This document shows, piece by piece, positions 16,994 to 25,396 of a stretch of DNA of 64,000 bases. Made by a program: the position numbers and the translations under genes. Positions within the stretch are counted from its first letter, which is position 1; every line of letters starts with the position of its first letter. The notes below the pieces were generated by a model. The model was not told where the DNA came from. It worked only from the letters and a program-made list of their open reading frames with translations, and searched no databases. Source of the stretch: CAXMMR01 sp965198995 (lineage in GTDB: Bacteria > Pseudomonadota > Alphaproteobacteria > Acetobacterales > Acetobacteraceae); NCBI GenBank assembly GCA_965198995.1, contig CBDAQG010000002.1, forward strand, positions 62,001 to 126,000. The letters are read 5' to 3'.

Positions 16994-17997
16994 TCTTCCT
17001 GCCGCACCGCCGGCACCGCCAGGTAGGCCATCCGCTTGGCCTCCTTGCGCCCCCGCGCGACGCTGTCGAGCACGAAGCCGCAGGTGGTGGACAGGAAGGC
17101 GAGCCCCATCAGCGCGGTCGCCAGGATCGCCGTCGGCAGCCGGGGCACCAGCCCGGTGCGGCGGAACTCCAGCACCACCGGCAGGCCGAGCAGCAGGCCG
17201 GCGAGCGCCAGCAGCCAGGCGAAAAAGAAGAAGAACAGCAGCGGCCGCGCCTCCTTCACCAGCACCACGATGGTGCCAAGAATGCGCAGCCCGTCGGCCC
17301 AGGTCCTGAGCTTGGAGACCGAGCCGGCGGCGCGCTCGCGGTAGCCGGTATCGACCTCGCCGACCGGCATCGCCAGCTCGAGCGCGTGCACGGTCAGCTC
17401 GGTCTCGGTCTCGAAGCCGGTGGAGAGCGCGGGAAACGATTTGACGAACCGGCGCGAGAACGCGCGGTAGCCGGACAGCATGTCGGTCACGCGGTTGCCG
17501 AACAGCGCGGCGACGATGCCGCTCAGCACCGTGTTGCCGGCGCGATGGCCGGTGCGGTAGGCCTCGACGCTGCCGCTCACCCGGGTCGCGGTCACCATGT
17601 CGAGCTGCCGGCTGACCAGCAGGCGCAGCAGCTCCGGCGCGGCGGCGGCGTCATAGGTGTCGTCGCCGTCGACCAGCAGGTAGGCGTCGGCCTCGACGTC
17701 GGCGAACATCCGCCGCACCACGTTGCCCTTGCCGCGCCGCGGCTCCAGCCGCACCGTGGCGCCGGCCGCGGCGGCGACGGCGCCGGTGCCGTCGATCGAG
17801 CCGTTGTCGTAGACAAAGATCGCCGCGTCGGGCAGTGCGGCGCGAAAGCCGCGCACCACCCCGTCGATCGCCAGCGCCTCGTTGCGGCACGGGATCAGCA
17901 CCGCGACGCGAAGCGCCGTGGCCGGCCGCTCGCGCGAGGCGAGCCGCGATGGCAGGCGGTCGATCGAGCCCGCCGTCGAGGCGCCGGGCTCAGCCAC
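16981..17997 (-). CDS. Family 2 glycosyltransferase (dolichyl-phosphate-mannose synthase type) with C-terminal membrane helices
   Basis: 338 residues from GTG 17997, which overlaps the preceding gene by 8 bp; the longer open frame upstream is a shadow of that gene. The GT2 domain (about 28-240) shows VLIPCRNEALAI, YDNGSIDGTGA, and the metal-binding DGDDTYD. Two transmembrane helices follow (LLFFFFFAWLLALAGLLLG; ILATALMGLAFLSTTCGFVL). This resembles enzymes that move sugars from nucleotide donors to lipid carriers. The final residues EEVLF come from repeat B. Partner: the CDP-alcohol phosphotransferase immediately upstream, suggesting synthesis of a glycolipid or a modified phospholipid. Confidence 0.85.
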   Translation of the reverse strand: MAEPGASTAGSIDRLPSRLASRERPATALRVAVLIPCRNEALAIDGVVRGFRAALPDAAIFVYDNGSIDGTGAVAAAAGATVRLEPRRGKGNVVRRMFADVEADAYLLVDGDDTYDAAAAPELLRLLVSRQLDMVTATRVSGSVEAYRTGHRAGNTVLSGIVAALFGNRVTDMLSGYRAFSRRFVKSFPALSTGFETETELTVHALELAMPVGEVDTGYRERAAGSVSKLRTWADGLRILGTIVVLVKEARPLLFFFFFAWLLALAGLLLGLPVVLEFRRTGLVPRLPTAILATALMGLAFLSTTCGFVLDSVARGRKEAKRMAYLAVPAVRQEEVLF

Positions 17998-18697
17998 GCG
18001 GCATCGGCCGGTTGCTCCCGGGCATCGGGGCGATGGCAGCGACGGTCGGCCGCCGCGGCGAGGATGCCGCCGCGCCGGCGCGACGCTGCCGCACGCGGGC
18101 GAGGCCGGCACGACGCGGGATCCACCGCGCGGCGACGACGCCGAGCAACGCCAGCGGCGTCAGGATGCCGGCGAGCAGCAACGCCACGTCAGGGCCGGCG
18201 GTGCAGACGATGAGCGGCACGCCAAGGATCAGGTCGTCCGGGTCGAAGGCGCGTCGTCCGCGGCGCTGCATCGGGCGGGAGGGGGAACGACCGTCGGGCA
18301 GGTTGAGCTGCCAGAACAGCAGCACGGTGCCGAGACCGGCCAGCACGCCGAGCAGCGGTGCGACATTGCCCAGCGCGCCGCCCCAGGCGCCGTAGGCGAG
18401 GCCGAGAAAGACCAGGGCGTCACAACTGCAGTCGGAGGCGAGGTCGAGCCAGTGGCCAAGCCGACTGAACTGCCCGCTCTGTCGCGCCAGCTCGCCATCG
18501 GCCCGGTCGAACAGCGCCGACAGCACGAACAGCGCGGCGCCGAGCCGCAGCTCCGGCACGCCGACGGCAAAGCAGCCGGCGGCGCCGAGGCCCGTGGTGA
18601 TGCGCAAGGCGGTAAGGTGGTTGGGCCGCAGCCGACCGGACGCCAGCGCGCGCGTCCAGGGCCGGACGAGCCGGTGCATCAAGGTGTCGTGGCTCAC
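17990..18697 (-). CDS. CDP-alcohol phosphatidyltransferase family protein
   Basis: 235 residues. It contains the complete CDP-alcohol phosphotransferase signature DRADGELARQSGQFSRLGHW followed by LDLASD at about residues 64-90, with the required Asp and Gly residues, and about five hydrophobic segments. Such enzymes transfer a phosphoalcohol from a CDP-linked donor to an alcohol acceptor in the membrane. The Pro/Arg-rich C-terminal 45 residues are not part of the family fold. The acceptor is unknown; coupling to the glycosyltransferase gene (8-bp overlap) points to lipid or glycan modification. Confidence 0.85.
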   Translation of the reverse strand: MSHDTLMHRLVRPWTRALASGRLRPNHLTALRITTGLGAAGCFAVGVPELRLGAALFVLSALFDRADGELARQSGQFSRLGHWLDLASDCSCDALVFLGLAYGAWGGALGNVAPLLGVLAGLGTVLLFWQLNLPDGRSPSRPMQRRGRRAFDPDDLILGVPLIVCTAGPDVALLLAGILTPLALLGVVAARWIPRRAGLARVRQRRAGAAASSPRRPTVAAIAPMPGSNRPMPRG

Positions 18698-18771
18698 CGG
18701 GTTGGCGCGCCTATGAGGCGGTAAAGATCACACAAGGGGTAAGCTTAACAGCGGCCTACGGGTAAAGAAAG

Positions 18772-18873
18772 AAGGCCAGGGGCTTTGCCCCTGGACCCCA
18801 TCAAAGGTGGAGCCTTTGAAATCCACTCCTTAGAAAAGGTGGTCTGAGGCCAGAGGCAGCGCCTCTGGCCTTC
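18772..18873. repeat. Repeat A copy
   Basis: Left arm with CCAGGGGCTTTGCCCCTGG and a slightly diverged AAAGGTGGAGCCTTT; right half with CCAGAGGCAGCGCCTCTGG. It fills the gap between the CDP-alcohol gene and the secreted DUF4142/RTX-like gene and ends 8 bp from the latter's stop codon. Confidence 0.85.
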
Positions 18874-18880
18874 CTCCCCG

Positions 18881-20908
18881 TTAGACGAAGTTCGACGCCG
18901 TCAGCGACGTCACGCCGGACACCGTGACGTGCGTGTTGTCAGACAGCGTGAATGTCACGCCGCCGGTGACCTTGGTCTGCGAGGCGATGACGCTCGCCGC
19001 GGCGGTGCTGGCGTAGCCGGACAGCGAGATCACGTCCGAGCTGGTGAAGCCGAGCGTGTCGGAGCCGCCGGCAGCACCGTTGACGAACTGGAACAGGTTC
19101 TCGCCGCCGCCGCCGACCAGCGTCGCCGTGCCGGTGCCGGCGACGAACGCCGAGGCGGTGGTGCCGCCGCTGATCGAGTCGGTGCCGCTACCGGCGAAGA
19201 ACGTGCTGGTGCCGGTTGATCCGGCGCCCGACAGCGTCTCGTTGCCGGCGCCGGCGGCAATCACGTTGCCGGTGGAGGAGCCGGTGATCAGCAGCGAGCT
19301 GCCGCTGCCGCCATAGACGGTGACCGCAGCGGTTTCGGAGGTGATGCTGCCGGCGACGCCGGTGCCGACGGAGGCGTAGACCAGCCCCTTGCTGCCAGCC
19401 AGCACCTCATCCCTGCCCGTGGTGGCGAAGATCGTATCCAGCCCCGAGGAGGAGAAGATCGTGTCGTTGCCGCCGGTCACGACCTGATTGTTGCCGCTGC
19501 CGAGCTCGATGCGGCTGTTGCCGCCGCTGGTCGCGACGGTGTCGGCACCGTTGCCGGCGATGATCGTGTTGGTGCCGCCGTCGACGCCGACATAGTAGTT
19601 GCCGCTGGATGCCAGCACCTCGTTGGTGCCCGCCGCGAGCGCGATGTCGCCGCCGGCAGTGCCGCCATAGTAGGTCATGCCGTTGACGTCGCCCGAGACC
19701 GCCTCGAACTGGCTGGCCGCGCCGGTGATCGTCACCGGCGCCGTCGCGGTGTCGATGACGAAGGCGTAGCCGGAGGCGACCGCCTCGCTGCCGTTGACGA
19801 ACTGGATGCCGGTCTGCCCGGTCGCCAGCGCCCCTGGCGTGGTCGCCTGCCCGTCGGCGCCGGCGATGATCGTGCTGCCGTTGGTGGCAAAGTTGGCCGC
19901 CGCGTTCAGCACCGAGCCGACGGCGGTGAGCGGGGCCGCGGTGTTGTCGTCCAGGCCGCCGGCGGCCTCGCCGTAATCGATGATCGCCTGGGCCAGCAAC
20001 TGCCCCGCCGTCGGCAGCGCCGCCGCAGCCAGATACATCAGCGCCGGATCGGAGCCGGTGGTCAGCTCGGCGTCGAACTGGGTGATCGCGTTCTGGTAGT
20101 TGGTGATCGAGTCGCTGGCCAGCTGGGTGTCGAAGGCGCGCCCGGTCAGCGCGCTGAGGGCGGCAATCTGGGCGGTGCTGGCAGCGGTGAGCACGGTCGG
20201 CACGGTCGCGTTGCCGACGGCGGCGATCGCCTTCACGTCGGACAGCGCCGGGCCGTCATTGGCGATTTCCCAGGCGCCATAGACCTCGGTGTTCGCCAGC
20301 TGGTGGGTCGTCAGCGCAAGCTGACCCTCATTGACGCCGGTGGTCAGGTCGTTGACCGCGTTGTTGATAAAGGTCTGGTCGGCGGGCGTGACCGTCGTCG
20401 TCTCGGTGGCGAGTGCGGGGCCGGCCGGGTAGGTGATGGGGAAGGTCGCCGTCGGCGCCGCCGCCCCGAACACGCTCTGGTCGATCGTCTGCAACTGGTT
20501 GATGTGGTCTTCCAGCACCGGCGCGCCCTGAGCCGCCAGCAATTGCACGGTCGCGTTCGTGCCCGTCATCGCATACAGGGTCGAGGCCTCGTAGGCGACG
20601 CCCTGGCTGGACATGTCGTCGGCGATGTAGGCCTGCGACAACGCCGTGCCGGTCGCCGTGGTGAGGGTGGCGATCTCGGCCGCCTGGGTGCTGTTAAACG
20701 TCGGGGCGAGCGTGACGCCAAGCTGGGCCGCGACGTTGGTCACGGCGCCCTGGAGGAAGGTGTGCTGGGTCGAAAACCACCGGCCGAGCTGCGCCACCGC
20801 GGCATTGCTGGCCTTCGCCGCCACCAACTCGCCCGCGGCGATCTCGATCGCATTGCCGGCGGCCGTATTGTCGAGATAGGTCATCGTCGTTGTGTCGATG
20901 GTCGCCAT
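18881..20908 (-). CDS. Large secreted protein: two DUF4142-like domains plus RTX-like Gly/Asp repeats
   Basis: 675 residues, very rich in Ala, Thr, Ser and Gly, with almost no Cys and few charged residues. Residues about 12-170 and 185-330 look like two divergent copies of the ferritin-like DUF4142 helical domain (NTAAGNAIEIAAGELVAAK with DHINQLQTIDQ in the first; TFINNAVNDLTTGVNEGQLA in the second). From about 400 to 640 come nonapeptide-like repeats resembling hemolysin-type calcium-binding repeats (GGTNTIIAGNGADTV, GSGNNQVVTGGNDTIF, GAGNETLSGAGS). There is no N-terminal signal peptide, which fits type I secretion through an uncleaved C-terminal signal (ends LTASNFV). Function is unknown; adhesin or matrix protein is an inference. 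Confidence 0.75.
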   Translation of the reverse strand: MATIDTTTMTYLDNTAAGNAIEIAAGELVAAKASNAAVAQLGRWFSTQHTFLQGAVTNVAAQLGVTLAPTFNSTQAAEIATLTTATGTALSQAYIADDMSSQGVAYEASTLYAMTGTNATVQLLAAQGAPVLEDHINQLQTIDQSVFGAAAPTATFPITYPAGPALATETTTVTPADQTFINNAVNDLTTGVNEGQLALTTHQLANTEVYGAWEIANDGPALSDVKAIAAVGNATVPTVLTAASTAQIAALSALTGRAFDTQLASDSITNYQNAITQFDAELTTGSDPALMYLAAAALPTAGQLLAQAIIDYGEAAGGLDDNTAAPLTAVGSVLNAAANFATNGSTIIAGADGQATTPGALATGQTGIQFVNGSEAVASGYAFVIDTATAPVTITGAASQFEAVSGDVNGMTYYGGTAGGDIALAAGTNEVLASSGNYYVGVDGGTNTIIAGNGADTVATSGGNSRIELGSGNNQVVTGGNDTIFSSSGLDTIFATTGRDEVLAGSKGLVYASVGTGVAGSITSETAAVTVYGGSGSSLLITGSSTGNVIAAGAGNETLSGAGSTGTSTFFAGSGTDSISGGTTASAFVAGTGTATLVGGGGENLFQFVNGAAGGSDTLGFTSSDVISLSGYASTAAASVIASQTKVTGGVTFTLSDNTHVTVSGVTSLTASNFV

Positions 20909-21058
20909 GTCTTGCCCCGCATGATGGAAGCGGGGGCCAGACGATCTGACCCCCGCTCATTTGTCGCGGTTCAATGCGGCGCGGTGAATGAAGATCCAAA
21001 ATGAAACGTAACCGGTGGTCACGTTTAGTTTCGAGACACCGACCTTGACAGTAGTCGC

Positions 21059-21544
21059 CTAGCCAATCTGCACCTTGGCATGGTCGCCAGCCTCTGGCGT
21101 CTTGCCGGTCAGTACCGCCTTCACGTAGCCGTAGGCGTGCACGACCGCGCTGTTAGGCGCATCCCAGTATTCGGCCTGCTCGACCGTCACCTTGAGCAGC
21201 GCGACGTCCGGATCGTCCTTGCCCTTCGGGAACCAGGTCTTGAGCAGCTCGGACCAGCGCTTGTCCTTCTCCGACGGGTCGCGCACCAGGGTCGCCTTGC
21301 CGGACATCGAGAGGTAATCCTGGCTGCTCGGCTCGGCGTAGGTGACGCAAACCTGGTTCTCCGCGCCCACCTCGTCGACCTTGTGGCTGGAGGCCGAGGT
21401 GAAGAACCACAGCGTGCCGTCGAACCCGTCCTGGCTCGCCGCCATCGGCCGGCCACGCAGATGGGCGCCGTCACGCGACACGAGCATCGCGAACTTTGCG
21501 TCCTTCATCATCGACCAAAGTTTGTCGAACTGTTCCTGCGCCAT
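21059..21544 (-). CDS. Pyridoxamine 5'-phosphate oxidase family protein (general stress protein 26 type)
   Basis: 161 residues from ATG 21544, which has AGGAG 7 bases upstream; a longer frame to 21616 only adds an unlikely leader. It shows the split-barrel FMN-binding pattern: FAMLVSRDGAHLRGRPMA, LWFFTSASSHKVDEV, and VCVTYAEPSSQDYLSMSG. Proteins of this subfamily bind flavin and are stress-induced; enzymatic activity is seldom known. It is monocistronic, followed by unique sequence up to the DUF4142 gene and preceded by repeat A. Confidence 0.87.
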   Translation of the reverse strand: MAQEQFDKLWSMMKDAKFAMLVSRDGAHLRGRPMAASQDGFDGTLWFFTSASSHKVDEVGAENQVCVTYAEPSSQDYLSMSGKATLVRDPSEKDKRWSELLKTWFPKGKDDPDVALLKVTVEQAEYWDAPNSAVVHAYGYVKAVLTGKTPEAGDHAKVQIG

Positions 21545-21609
21545 CGCCGGCTCCTCATGCGGTGTCACGCATGCCAACCCTCGGGCGAGGCAGCGGTTGC
21601 AAGAGAGCG

Positions 21610-21815
21610 AAGGCAAGGGGCTTCGCCCCTCGACCCCATTAAAGGCGGAGCCTTAAAATCCATTTGTTAATCATGCTCACCGGCGAGGTCGATGCCGTGG
21701 GAAGCAGGATTGAATGGCTTCACCAAGCAAGAAGGAGGGTGTGTACGCTCCTAACGGCTGCGGGTCTGGGGGCGCCGCCCCCAGCGGAGTCCAGAGGCAG
21801 AGCCTCTGGCCTTAC
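21610..21815. repeat. Repeat A copy with long unique centre
   Basis: Left arm 21610-21665 (GGGGCTTCGCCCC, AAGGCGGAGCCTT), about 95 bp of centre that resembles the centre of the copy near 25.45 kb (TTGAATGGCTTC, CCAAGCAAGAAGG), then GGGGGCGCCGCCCCC and CCAGAGGCAGAGCCTCTGG. This element fills the whole 278-bp gap between neighbouring genes. Confidence 0.85.
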
Positions 21816-21822
21816 CTGCCTC

Positions 21823-22200
21823 CTAGGCGAAATGCCCCTCGATAATGGCGATGTTCCGCAGGTTCGCCTTCAGCGCCATATCGAACAGGTCGCCGACGAT
21901 CGGCACGCTGCCGCCGGCGAGCTCCAGCGCCACGTTACCGAGCATCTGCGCCAGCTTCCCGCCCGGCACGCCGAGCAGGTGCGCCTCGTAGATGATCCAC
22001 AGCGAGATGCCGCCCAGCACCGCGTCACCGCCCACCGGCAGCAGGCCGATGGCGCTGTTCAGCCCGAAGCGGAAGCGGGTACCGGGAACGTGGAACACCC
22101 CGTCGATCAGCCAGGCGAGACGGCGCAGGCGTGCCAGGCGCCGGGCCAGCTCGCGCGGCGGCAGTGCGGCGGCGGGCCCGGCGGGGTATGGGGCGACCAT
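21823..22200 (-). CDS. DUF4112 family membrane protein
   Basis: 125 residues from ATG 22200 (MVAPYPAGPAAALPP); the longer frame to 22362 overlaps the divergent methyltransferase and is rejected. It has the conserved DUF4112 pattern: FHVPGTRFRFGLNSAIGLLPVGGDAV split by hydrophobic stretches, EAHLLGVP, and the closing GSVPIVGDLFDMALKAN. Two membrane segments are likely. Function of the family is unknown. Confidence 0.85.
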   Translation of the reverse strand: MVAPYPAGPAAALPPRELARRLARLRRLAWLIDGVFHVPGTRFRFGLNSAIGLLPVGGDAVLGGISLWIIYEAHLLGVPGGKLAQMLGNVALELAGGSVPIVGDLFDMALKANLRNIAIIEGHFA

Positions 22201-22321
22201 GGCGCGAACCCTTTCACAGATCAGAACGACATCGTGCCGGGCGCGATCGGGTTCAATGCGTGCCGTCCGGCATTGCGCGGCGGGACTTGGGCAACCGCCG
22301 GTCCACGCCGATATCGCCTCG

Positions 22322-22963
22322 ATGACCCAACTGCCCCGCCTGCCCGACGCCGCCTTCCGCAAGGCCGACCCCTCGCCCGACGCCGCGTTCTACGCCGCTC
22401 CCCGCTTCGTCACCCACATCGACGATGCCGCCATCGCCGCGGTGACGCGCTGCTACCGCGCGACCCTGCCGGCGGGCGGCGCGCTGCTCGACCTGATGAG
22501 CAGCTGGGTCAGCCACCTGCCTGAGGATGCGGCCTACGCCTCGGTGATCGGCCACGGCATGAACGCCGCCGAGCTCGCCGCCAACCCGCGGCTGAGCCGC
22601 TGGTTCGTCCAGGACCTCAACCGCGACCCGACCCTGCCGCTGCCCGACGACAGCCTGGACGGCGCTTGCCAATGCGTCTCGATCCAGTATCTGCAGCGCC
22701 CGGTCGAGGTGCTGCGCGAGCTGCGCCGCTGCCTGCGCCCCGGCGCGCCGTTCGTGGCGTCGTTCTCCAACCGCTGCTTCCCGACCAAGGCGGTGGCGAT
22801 CTGGCAGGCGCTCACCGGCGAGCAGCAACAGGGGCTGGTCGGCGCCTACCTGCGCGAGGCCGGGTTTGCGGAGATCACAGCCGACGCGTTTCTGCCAGCG
22901 CGGGGGGATCCGTTGCGGATTGTCGTCGGGCGGGCATCGATGAAGGAAGCGGTTCTTTTTTGA
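22322..22963 (+). CDS. SAM-dependent methyltransferase-like protein
   Basis: 213 residues from ATG 22322. The region LPAGGALLDLMSSWVSHLP occupies the place of motif I but lacks the usual GxGxG loop; SLDGACQCVSIQYLQRPVEVL and LRRCLRPGAPFVASFSNRCF match later motifs of type 11 methyltransferases. Proteins of this set are annotated as methyltransferases, but substrate and even activity are unproven given the atypical SAM loop. The last residues (KEAVLF) and stop codon are encoded by repeat B. Confidence 0.75.
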   Translation: MTQLPRLPDAAFRKADPSPDAAFYAAPRFVTHIDDAAIAAVTRCYRATLPAGGALLDLMSSWVSHLPEDAAYASVIGHGMNAAELAANPRLSRWFVQDLNRDPTLPLPDDSLDGACQCVSIQYLQRPVEVLRELRRCLRPGAPFVASFSNRCFPTKAVAIWQALTGEQQQGLVGAYLREAGFAEITADAFLPARGDPLRIVVGRASMKEAVLF

Positions 22964-22986
22964 AAAAAAGATCCAAAAAACTTTTG
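22951..22986. repeat. Repeat B, single arm
   Basis: One arm only (TTTTTTGAAAAAAAG, then CAAAAAACTTTT); it includes the methyltransferase stop codon. The second arm is absent, and the following membrane protein gene starts 45 bp downstream. Confidence 0.85.
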
Positions 22987-23030
22987 TTTGATTGGTTTAG
23001 GGTTCACCAGCGATAGCGGGGAAGCGGTGC

Positions 23031-23462
23031 ATGATCCTGAAGCGCAGCTCTAGGCTCTTGGCGCATCTCATGGTGCTGGTCTGGGTGCTAGCCGACCTCG
23101 CCGACAAAGCCGGCTTGCTGTTTGGGAGCCAGGAGACCTGGCATCTCAATGACGCGTTTGGCGCCTACTATGGCGTCCTTATGCTGACGTTGCTCTCCCC
23201 GGTGCCGACTCCTTCAAAGCCGACCATGAGCGGCAAGCTGATCGGGGTGACCGTCCTGGTCATTGCTGTCGTCTTTCTGCTGCCGCTCGCCCTCGCAAGA
23301 CTGTCCGGCATGGCGCCTATCCGAGTGAAGTTCGCGCTCGACCTGGTGTTCGCAGCCACGTTGCCGGTCATGATGTGGCACGTTCCGAAGCACGACCTCG
23401 AGCTTGTCGAACGCCGGGATCAAGGCACCGTCATCTCCTCCGCAGCTCCGTGGACAACGTAG
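23031..23462 (+). CDS. Hypothetical membrane protein, first of a similar pair
   Basis: 143 residues with about four hydrophobic segments (LMVLVWVLADLADKAGLLF, YYGVLMLTLLSP, LIGVTVLVIAVVFLLPLAL, FALDLVFAATLPVMMW). No known family. The next gene, 3 bp on, has a similar layout, so the two may be diverged duplicates forming a pair in one operon. Lower GC than its neighbours in parts suggests an accessory origin, but this is weak. Confidence 0.6.
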   Translation: MILKRSSRLLAHLMVLVWVLADLADKAGLLFGSQETWHLNDAFGAYYGVLMLTLLSPVPTPSKPTMSGKLIGVTVLVIAVVFLLPLALARLSGMAPIRVKFALDLVFAATLPVMMWHVPKHDLELVERRDQGTVISSAAPWTT

Positions 23463-23465
23463 GCA

Positions 23466-23891
23466 GTGATCACCGTCACTCAGAGCCGAACCTCGATCTA
23501 CATGGCGATCAGCTTCGCCATGCTCGGCACGTTTCTGGACCTGTTCGGCAGCGCCTTAACCTACATGGGCGGCCTTCCGGAGCAGACATCGCCCTGGAGC
23601 GCCATCCCCATTACCAGCATGACCTTGGTCAATCTGATGATGCCTGTTCGCGTCGACCCGAAGGCCCGCCTGACCTGGTGGGGGGCGACCCGCAGCCGTC
23701 ACTACGCCTGTATTACTTTCATCGTAGCTCTTGGCGCGGTGTTCGGCGGCATCCTGATCACTTTGCGTCATATCCCGGGATTGAGCGCCACCATTTTAGA
23801 CGTCGTCATCGAGGTGCTTTTCATCGCCATGCTGGCGGCCGTGCCAAAATCCAACGCGGCGAGCGAGATGGATGAGAAGCTTCTTAACTAA
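23466..23891 (+). CDS. Hypothetical membrane protein, second of a similar pair
   Basis: 141 residues from GTG 23466. Hydrophobic segments: SIYMAISFAMLGTFLDLFGS, SAIPITSMTLVNLMMPV, ACITFIVALGAVFGGILI, ILDVVIEVLFIAMLAAV. Segment number and order parallel the upstream gene, including an end with a helix preceded by a short polar loop, but I see no strong sequence identity. Function unknown. It ends right before a repeat A half copy. Confidence 0.6.
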   Translation: MITVTQSRTSIYMAISFAMLGTFLDLFGSALTYMGGLPEQTSPWSAIPITSMTLVNLMMPVRVDPKARLTWWGATRSRHYACITFIVALGAVFGGILITLRHIPGLSATILDVVIEVLFIAMLAAVPKSNAASEMDEKLLN

Positions 23892-23892
23892 C

Positions 23893-23946
23893 CGGGGTCT
23901 GGGGCCTCAGGCCCCAGCGGAGTCCAGAGGCAGAGCCTCTGGCCTT
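23893..23946. repeat. Repeat A half copy
   Basis: GGGGTCTGGGGCCTCAGG palindrome followed by CCAGAGGCAGAGCCTCTGG, between the membrane protein pair and the tRNA gene; probably shared terminator for the flanking convergent units. Confidence 0.8.
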
Positions 23947-23968
23947 TCTTTCCGCCGCAAGCCGGGCA

Positions 23969-24044
23969 TGGTGGAGCTGAGCGGAATCGAACCGCTGGCC
24001 TCCTCATTGCGAACGAGGCGCTCTACCAACTGAGCTACAGCCCC
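23969..24044 (-). tRNA. tRNA-Ala, anticodon CGC
   Basis: A 76-nt cloverleaf on the minus strand with a 7-bp acceptor stem (GGGGCTG with CAGCTCC), D-arm GCTCAGTTGGTAGAGC, anticodon loop TTCGCAA (anticodon CGC, reads GCG), T-arm with TTCGATT, and an encoded CCA end. All four stems pair. Confidence 0.95.
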
Positions 24045-24176
24045 GCCTTGCGCGGCCGCACTCATGCGCACCCCGCCTGCCGACGTCAAGACCCGCCGGT
24101 GACAAGGCAACCCGCCCGTTGCGCCCCGCCGGACGCCCGCATACGGTCCGCCCAGCCAACCAGGAGCCCGCCGGGC

Positions 24177-24497
24177 GTGCTGACCGTCATCATCTTCCAA
24201 CTGCTGTTCGTCCTCGTCCGGCTGCTCACCTGGGCCATCATCATCGCCGCCGTGATCAGCCTGCTGATCTCCTTCGGCGTGCTGGACACCCGCAACCGCG
24301 CCGTCTGGACCATCAGCGACATCCTGTTTCGCATCACCGACCCGATCCTGCGCCCGATCCGCCAAGTGCTGCCGCAATTCGGCGGCATCGACTTCAGCCC
24401 CTGGGTCGCCCTCATCGTGCTGCAGATCGTCGTCACGCCGCTGCTCGACTACCTGTTCCAGGGCATCCACTTCGGCGTCTGGACGTCGCTGATCTGA
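24177..24497 (+). CDS. YggT family membrane protein
   Basis: 106 residues from GTG 24177, where the hydrophobic N-terminus begins (LTVIIFQLLFVLVRLLTWA). Two membrane hairpins are separated by the family motif ITDPILRPIRQVLPQFGGID, followed by SPWVALIVLQIV. YggT/YlmG proteins are small membrane proteins linked to cell division or osmotic tolerance in other bacteria. The open frame upstream to 24048 overlaps the tRNA edge and is not needed. folD follows 10 bp later, likely the same transcript. Confidence 0.87.
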   Translation: MLTVIIFQLLFVLVRLLTWAIIIAAVISLLISFGVLDTRNRAVWTISDILFRITDPILRPIRQVLPQFGGIDFSPWVALIVLQIVVTPLLDYLFQGIHFGVWTSLI

Positions 24498-24507
24498 GGC
24501 CGACCCG

Positions 24508-25353
24508 TTGAGTGCCCGCATCCTCGACGGCCGCGCCCTCGCCCGCACCCTGCGCGCCACCGTCGGTCAGACCGCCGCCAGCCTCGGCCTCACCCCTGGC
24601 CTTGCCGTCGTCCTGGTCGGCGAGGACGGCCCCAGCCACGTCTACGTCCGCAACAAGGACCGCGCCGCCCGCGAGGCCGGCTTTCGCGCCGAGACCATCC
24701 GCCTGCCCGCCGACACCGACGAGGCCACCCTGCTCGCCACCGTCCGCGCGCTGAACGACGACCCGGCGGTCGACGGCATCCTCGTGCAGCTCCCGCTGCC
24801 GCCGCAAATCCGCGCCCGCGCCGTCATCGAGGCGATCGACCCGGCCAAGGACGTCGACGGCTTCCACCCGCTCAACGCCGGCCGCCTCGCCGACGGCCTG
24901 GCGACACTCGCCCCCTGCACCCCGCGCGGCGTCATGAAGCTGCTCGCCGAAGCCGGCCACGCTCTACCCGGCGCCCGCGCCCTCGTGCTCGGCCGCTCAG
25001 CCATCGTCGGCCGGCCCGTCGCCACCATGCTCACCGCCGCCAATGCCACCGTCACCCTGGCCCACTCCGCCACCCGCGACCTGGCCGCCGAATGCCGACG
25101 CGCCGAGATCATCGTCGCCGCCGCCGGCCGCGCCGAACTGATCGAGGGCGACTGGGTCGCGCCCGGCGCCACCGTCATCGACGTCGGCATCAACCGCCTG
25201 CCAGATGGCCGCCTGGTCGGCGACGTCGCCTATGCCGCTGCCGCCGAACACGCCGGCGCCATCACCCCGGTTCCCGGGGGCGTCGGCCCAATGACCATCG
25301 CCTGCCTACTGGAAAACACCCTGCTGGCCGCGCGCAGCCGCCGCGGAGTGTGA
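24508..25353 (+). CDS. folD: Bifunctional methylenetetrahydrofolate dehydrogenase/cyclohydrolase FolD
   Basis: 281 residues from a TTG start with GAGG about 9 bases upstream. It interconverts 5,10-methylene-, methenyl- and 10-formyl-tetrahydrofolate with NADP. Both family signatures are present: the Tyr/Lys substrate loop in SHVYVRNKDRAA, VQLPLPPQI with PAKDVDGFHPLN, and the cofactor region GRSAIVGRPVATML, then TPVPGGVGPMTIACLLENT at the end. Length is normal. The gene ends next to a pentanucleotide array that leads into repeat A. Confidence 0.95.
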   Translation: MSARILDGRALARTLRATVGQTAASLGLTPGLAVVLVGEDGPSHVYVRNKDRAAREAGFRAETIRLPADTDEATLLATVRALNDDPAVDGILVQLPLPPQIRARAVIEAIDPAKDVDGFHPLNAGRLADGLATLAPCTPRGVMKLLAEAGHALPGARALVLGRSAIVGRPVATMLTAANATVTLAHSATRDLAAECRRAEIIVAAAGRAELIEGDWVAPGATVIDVGINRLPDGRLVGDVAYAAAAEHAGAITPVPGGVGPMTIACLLENTLLAARSRRGV

Positions 25354-25355
25354 GG

Positions 25356-25396
25356 CAAGGCAAGGCAAGGCAAGGCAAGGCAAGGCAAGGCAAGGG
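25356..25396. repeat. Pentanucleotide tandem array (GGCAA)
   Basis: About eight head-to-tail copies of GGCAA lie immediately after the folD stop and merge with the AAGGGGCTTTGCCCCTT palindrome of repeat A; in other copies a single AGGCAAGG occurs at this place, so the array looks like an expansion of the repeat's own edge. Confidence 0.9.

Noticed and set aside
14714..17026. 770-codon open frame on the plus strand opposite putA
   Set aside because: Arg/Gln/Gly-rich translation with no domain, exactly antisense to a fully conserved PutA; an effect of high GC in third codon positions.
22951..22986. Poly-T palindrome after the methyltransferase considered as a simple intrinsic terminator
   Set aside because: The same sequence recurs as arms of a larger inverted-repeat element at six other sites, so it is better described as a repeat, though it may also terminate.
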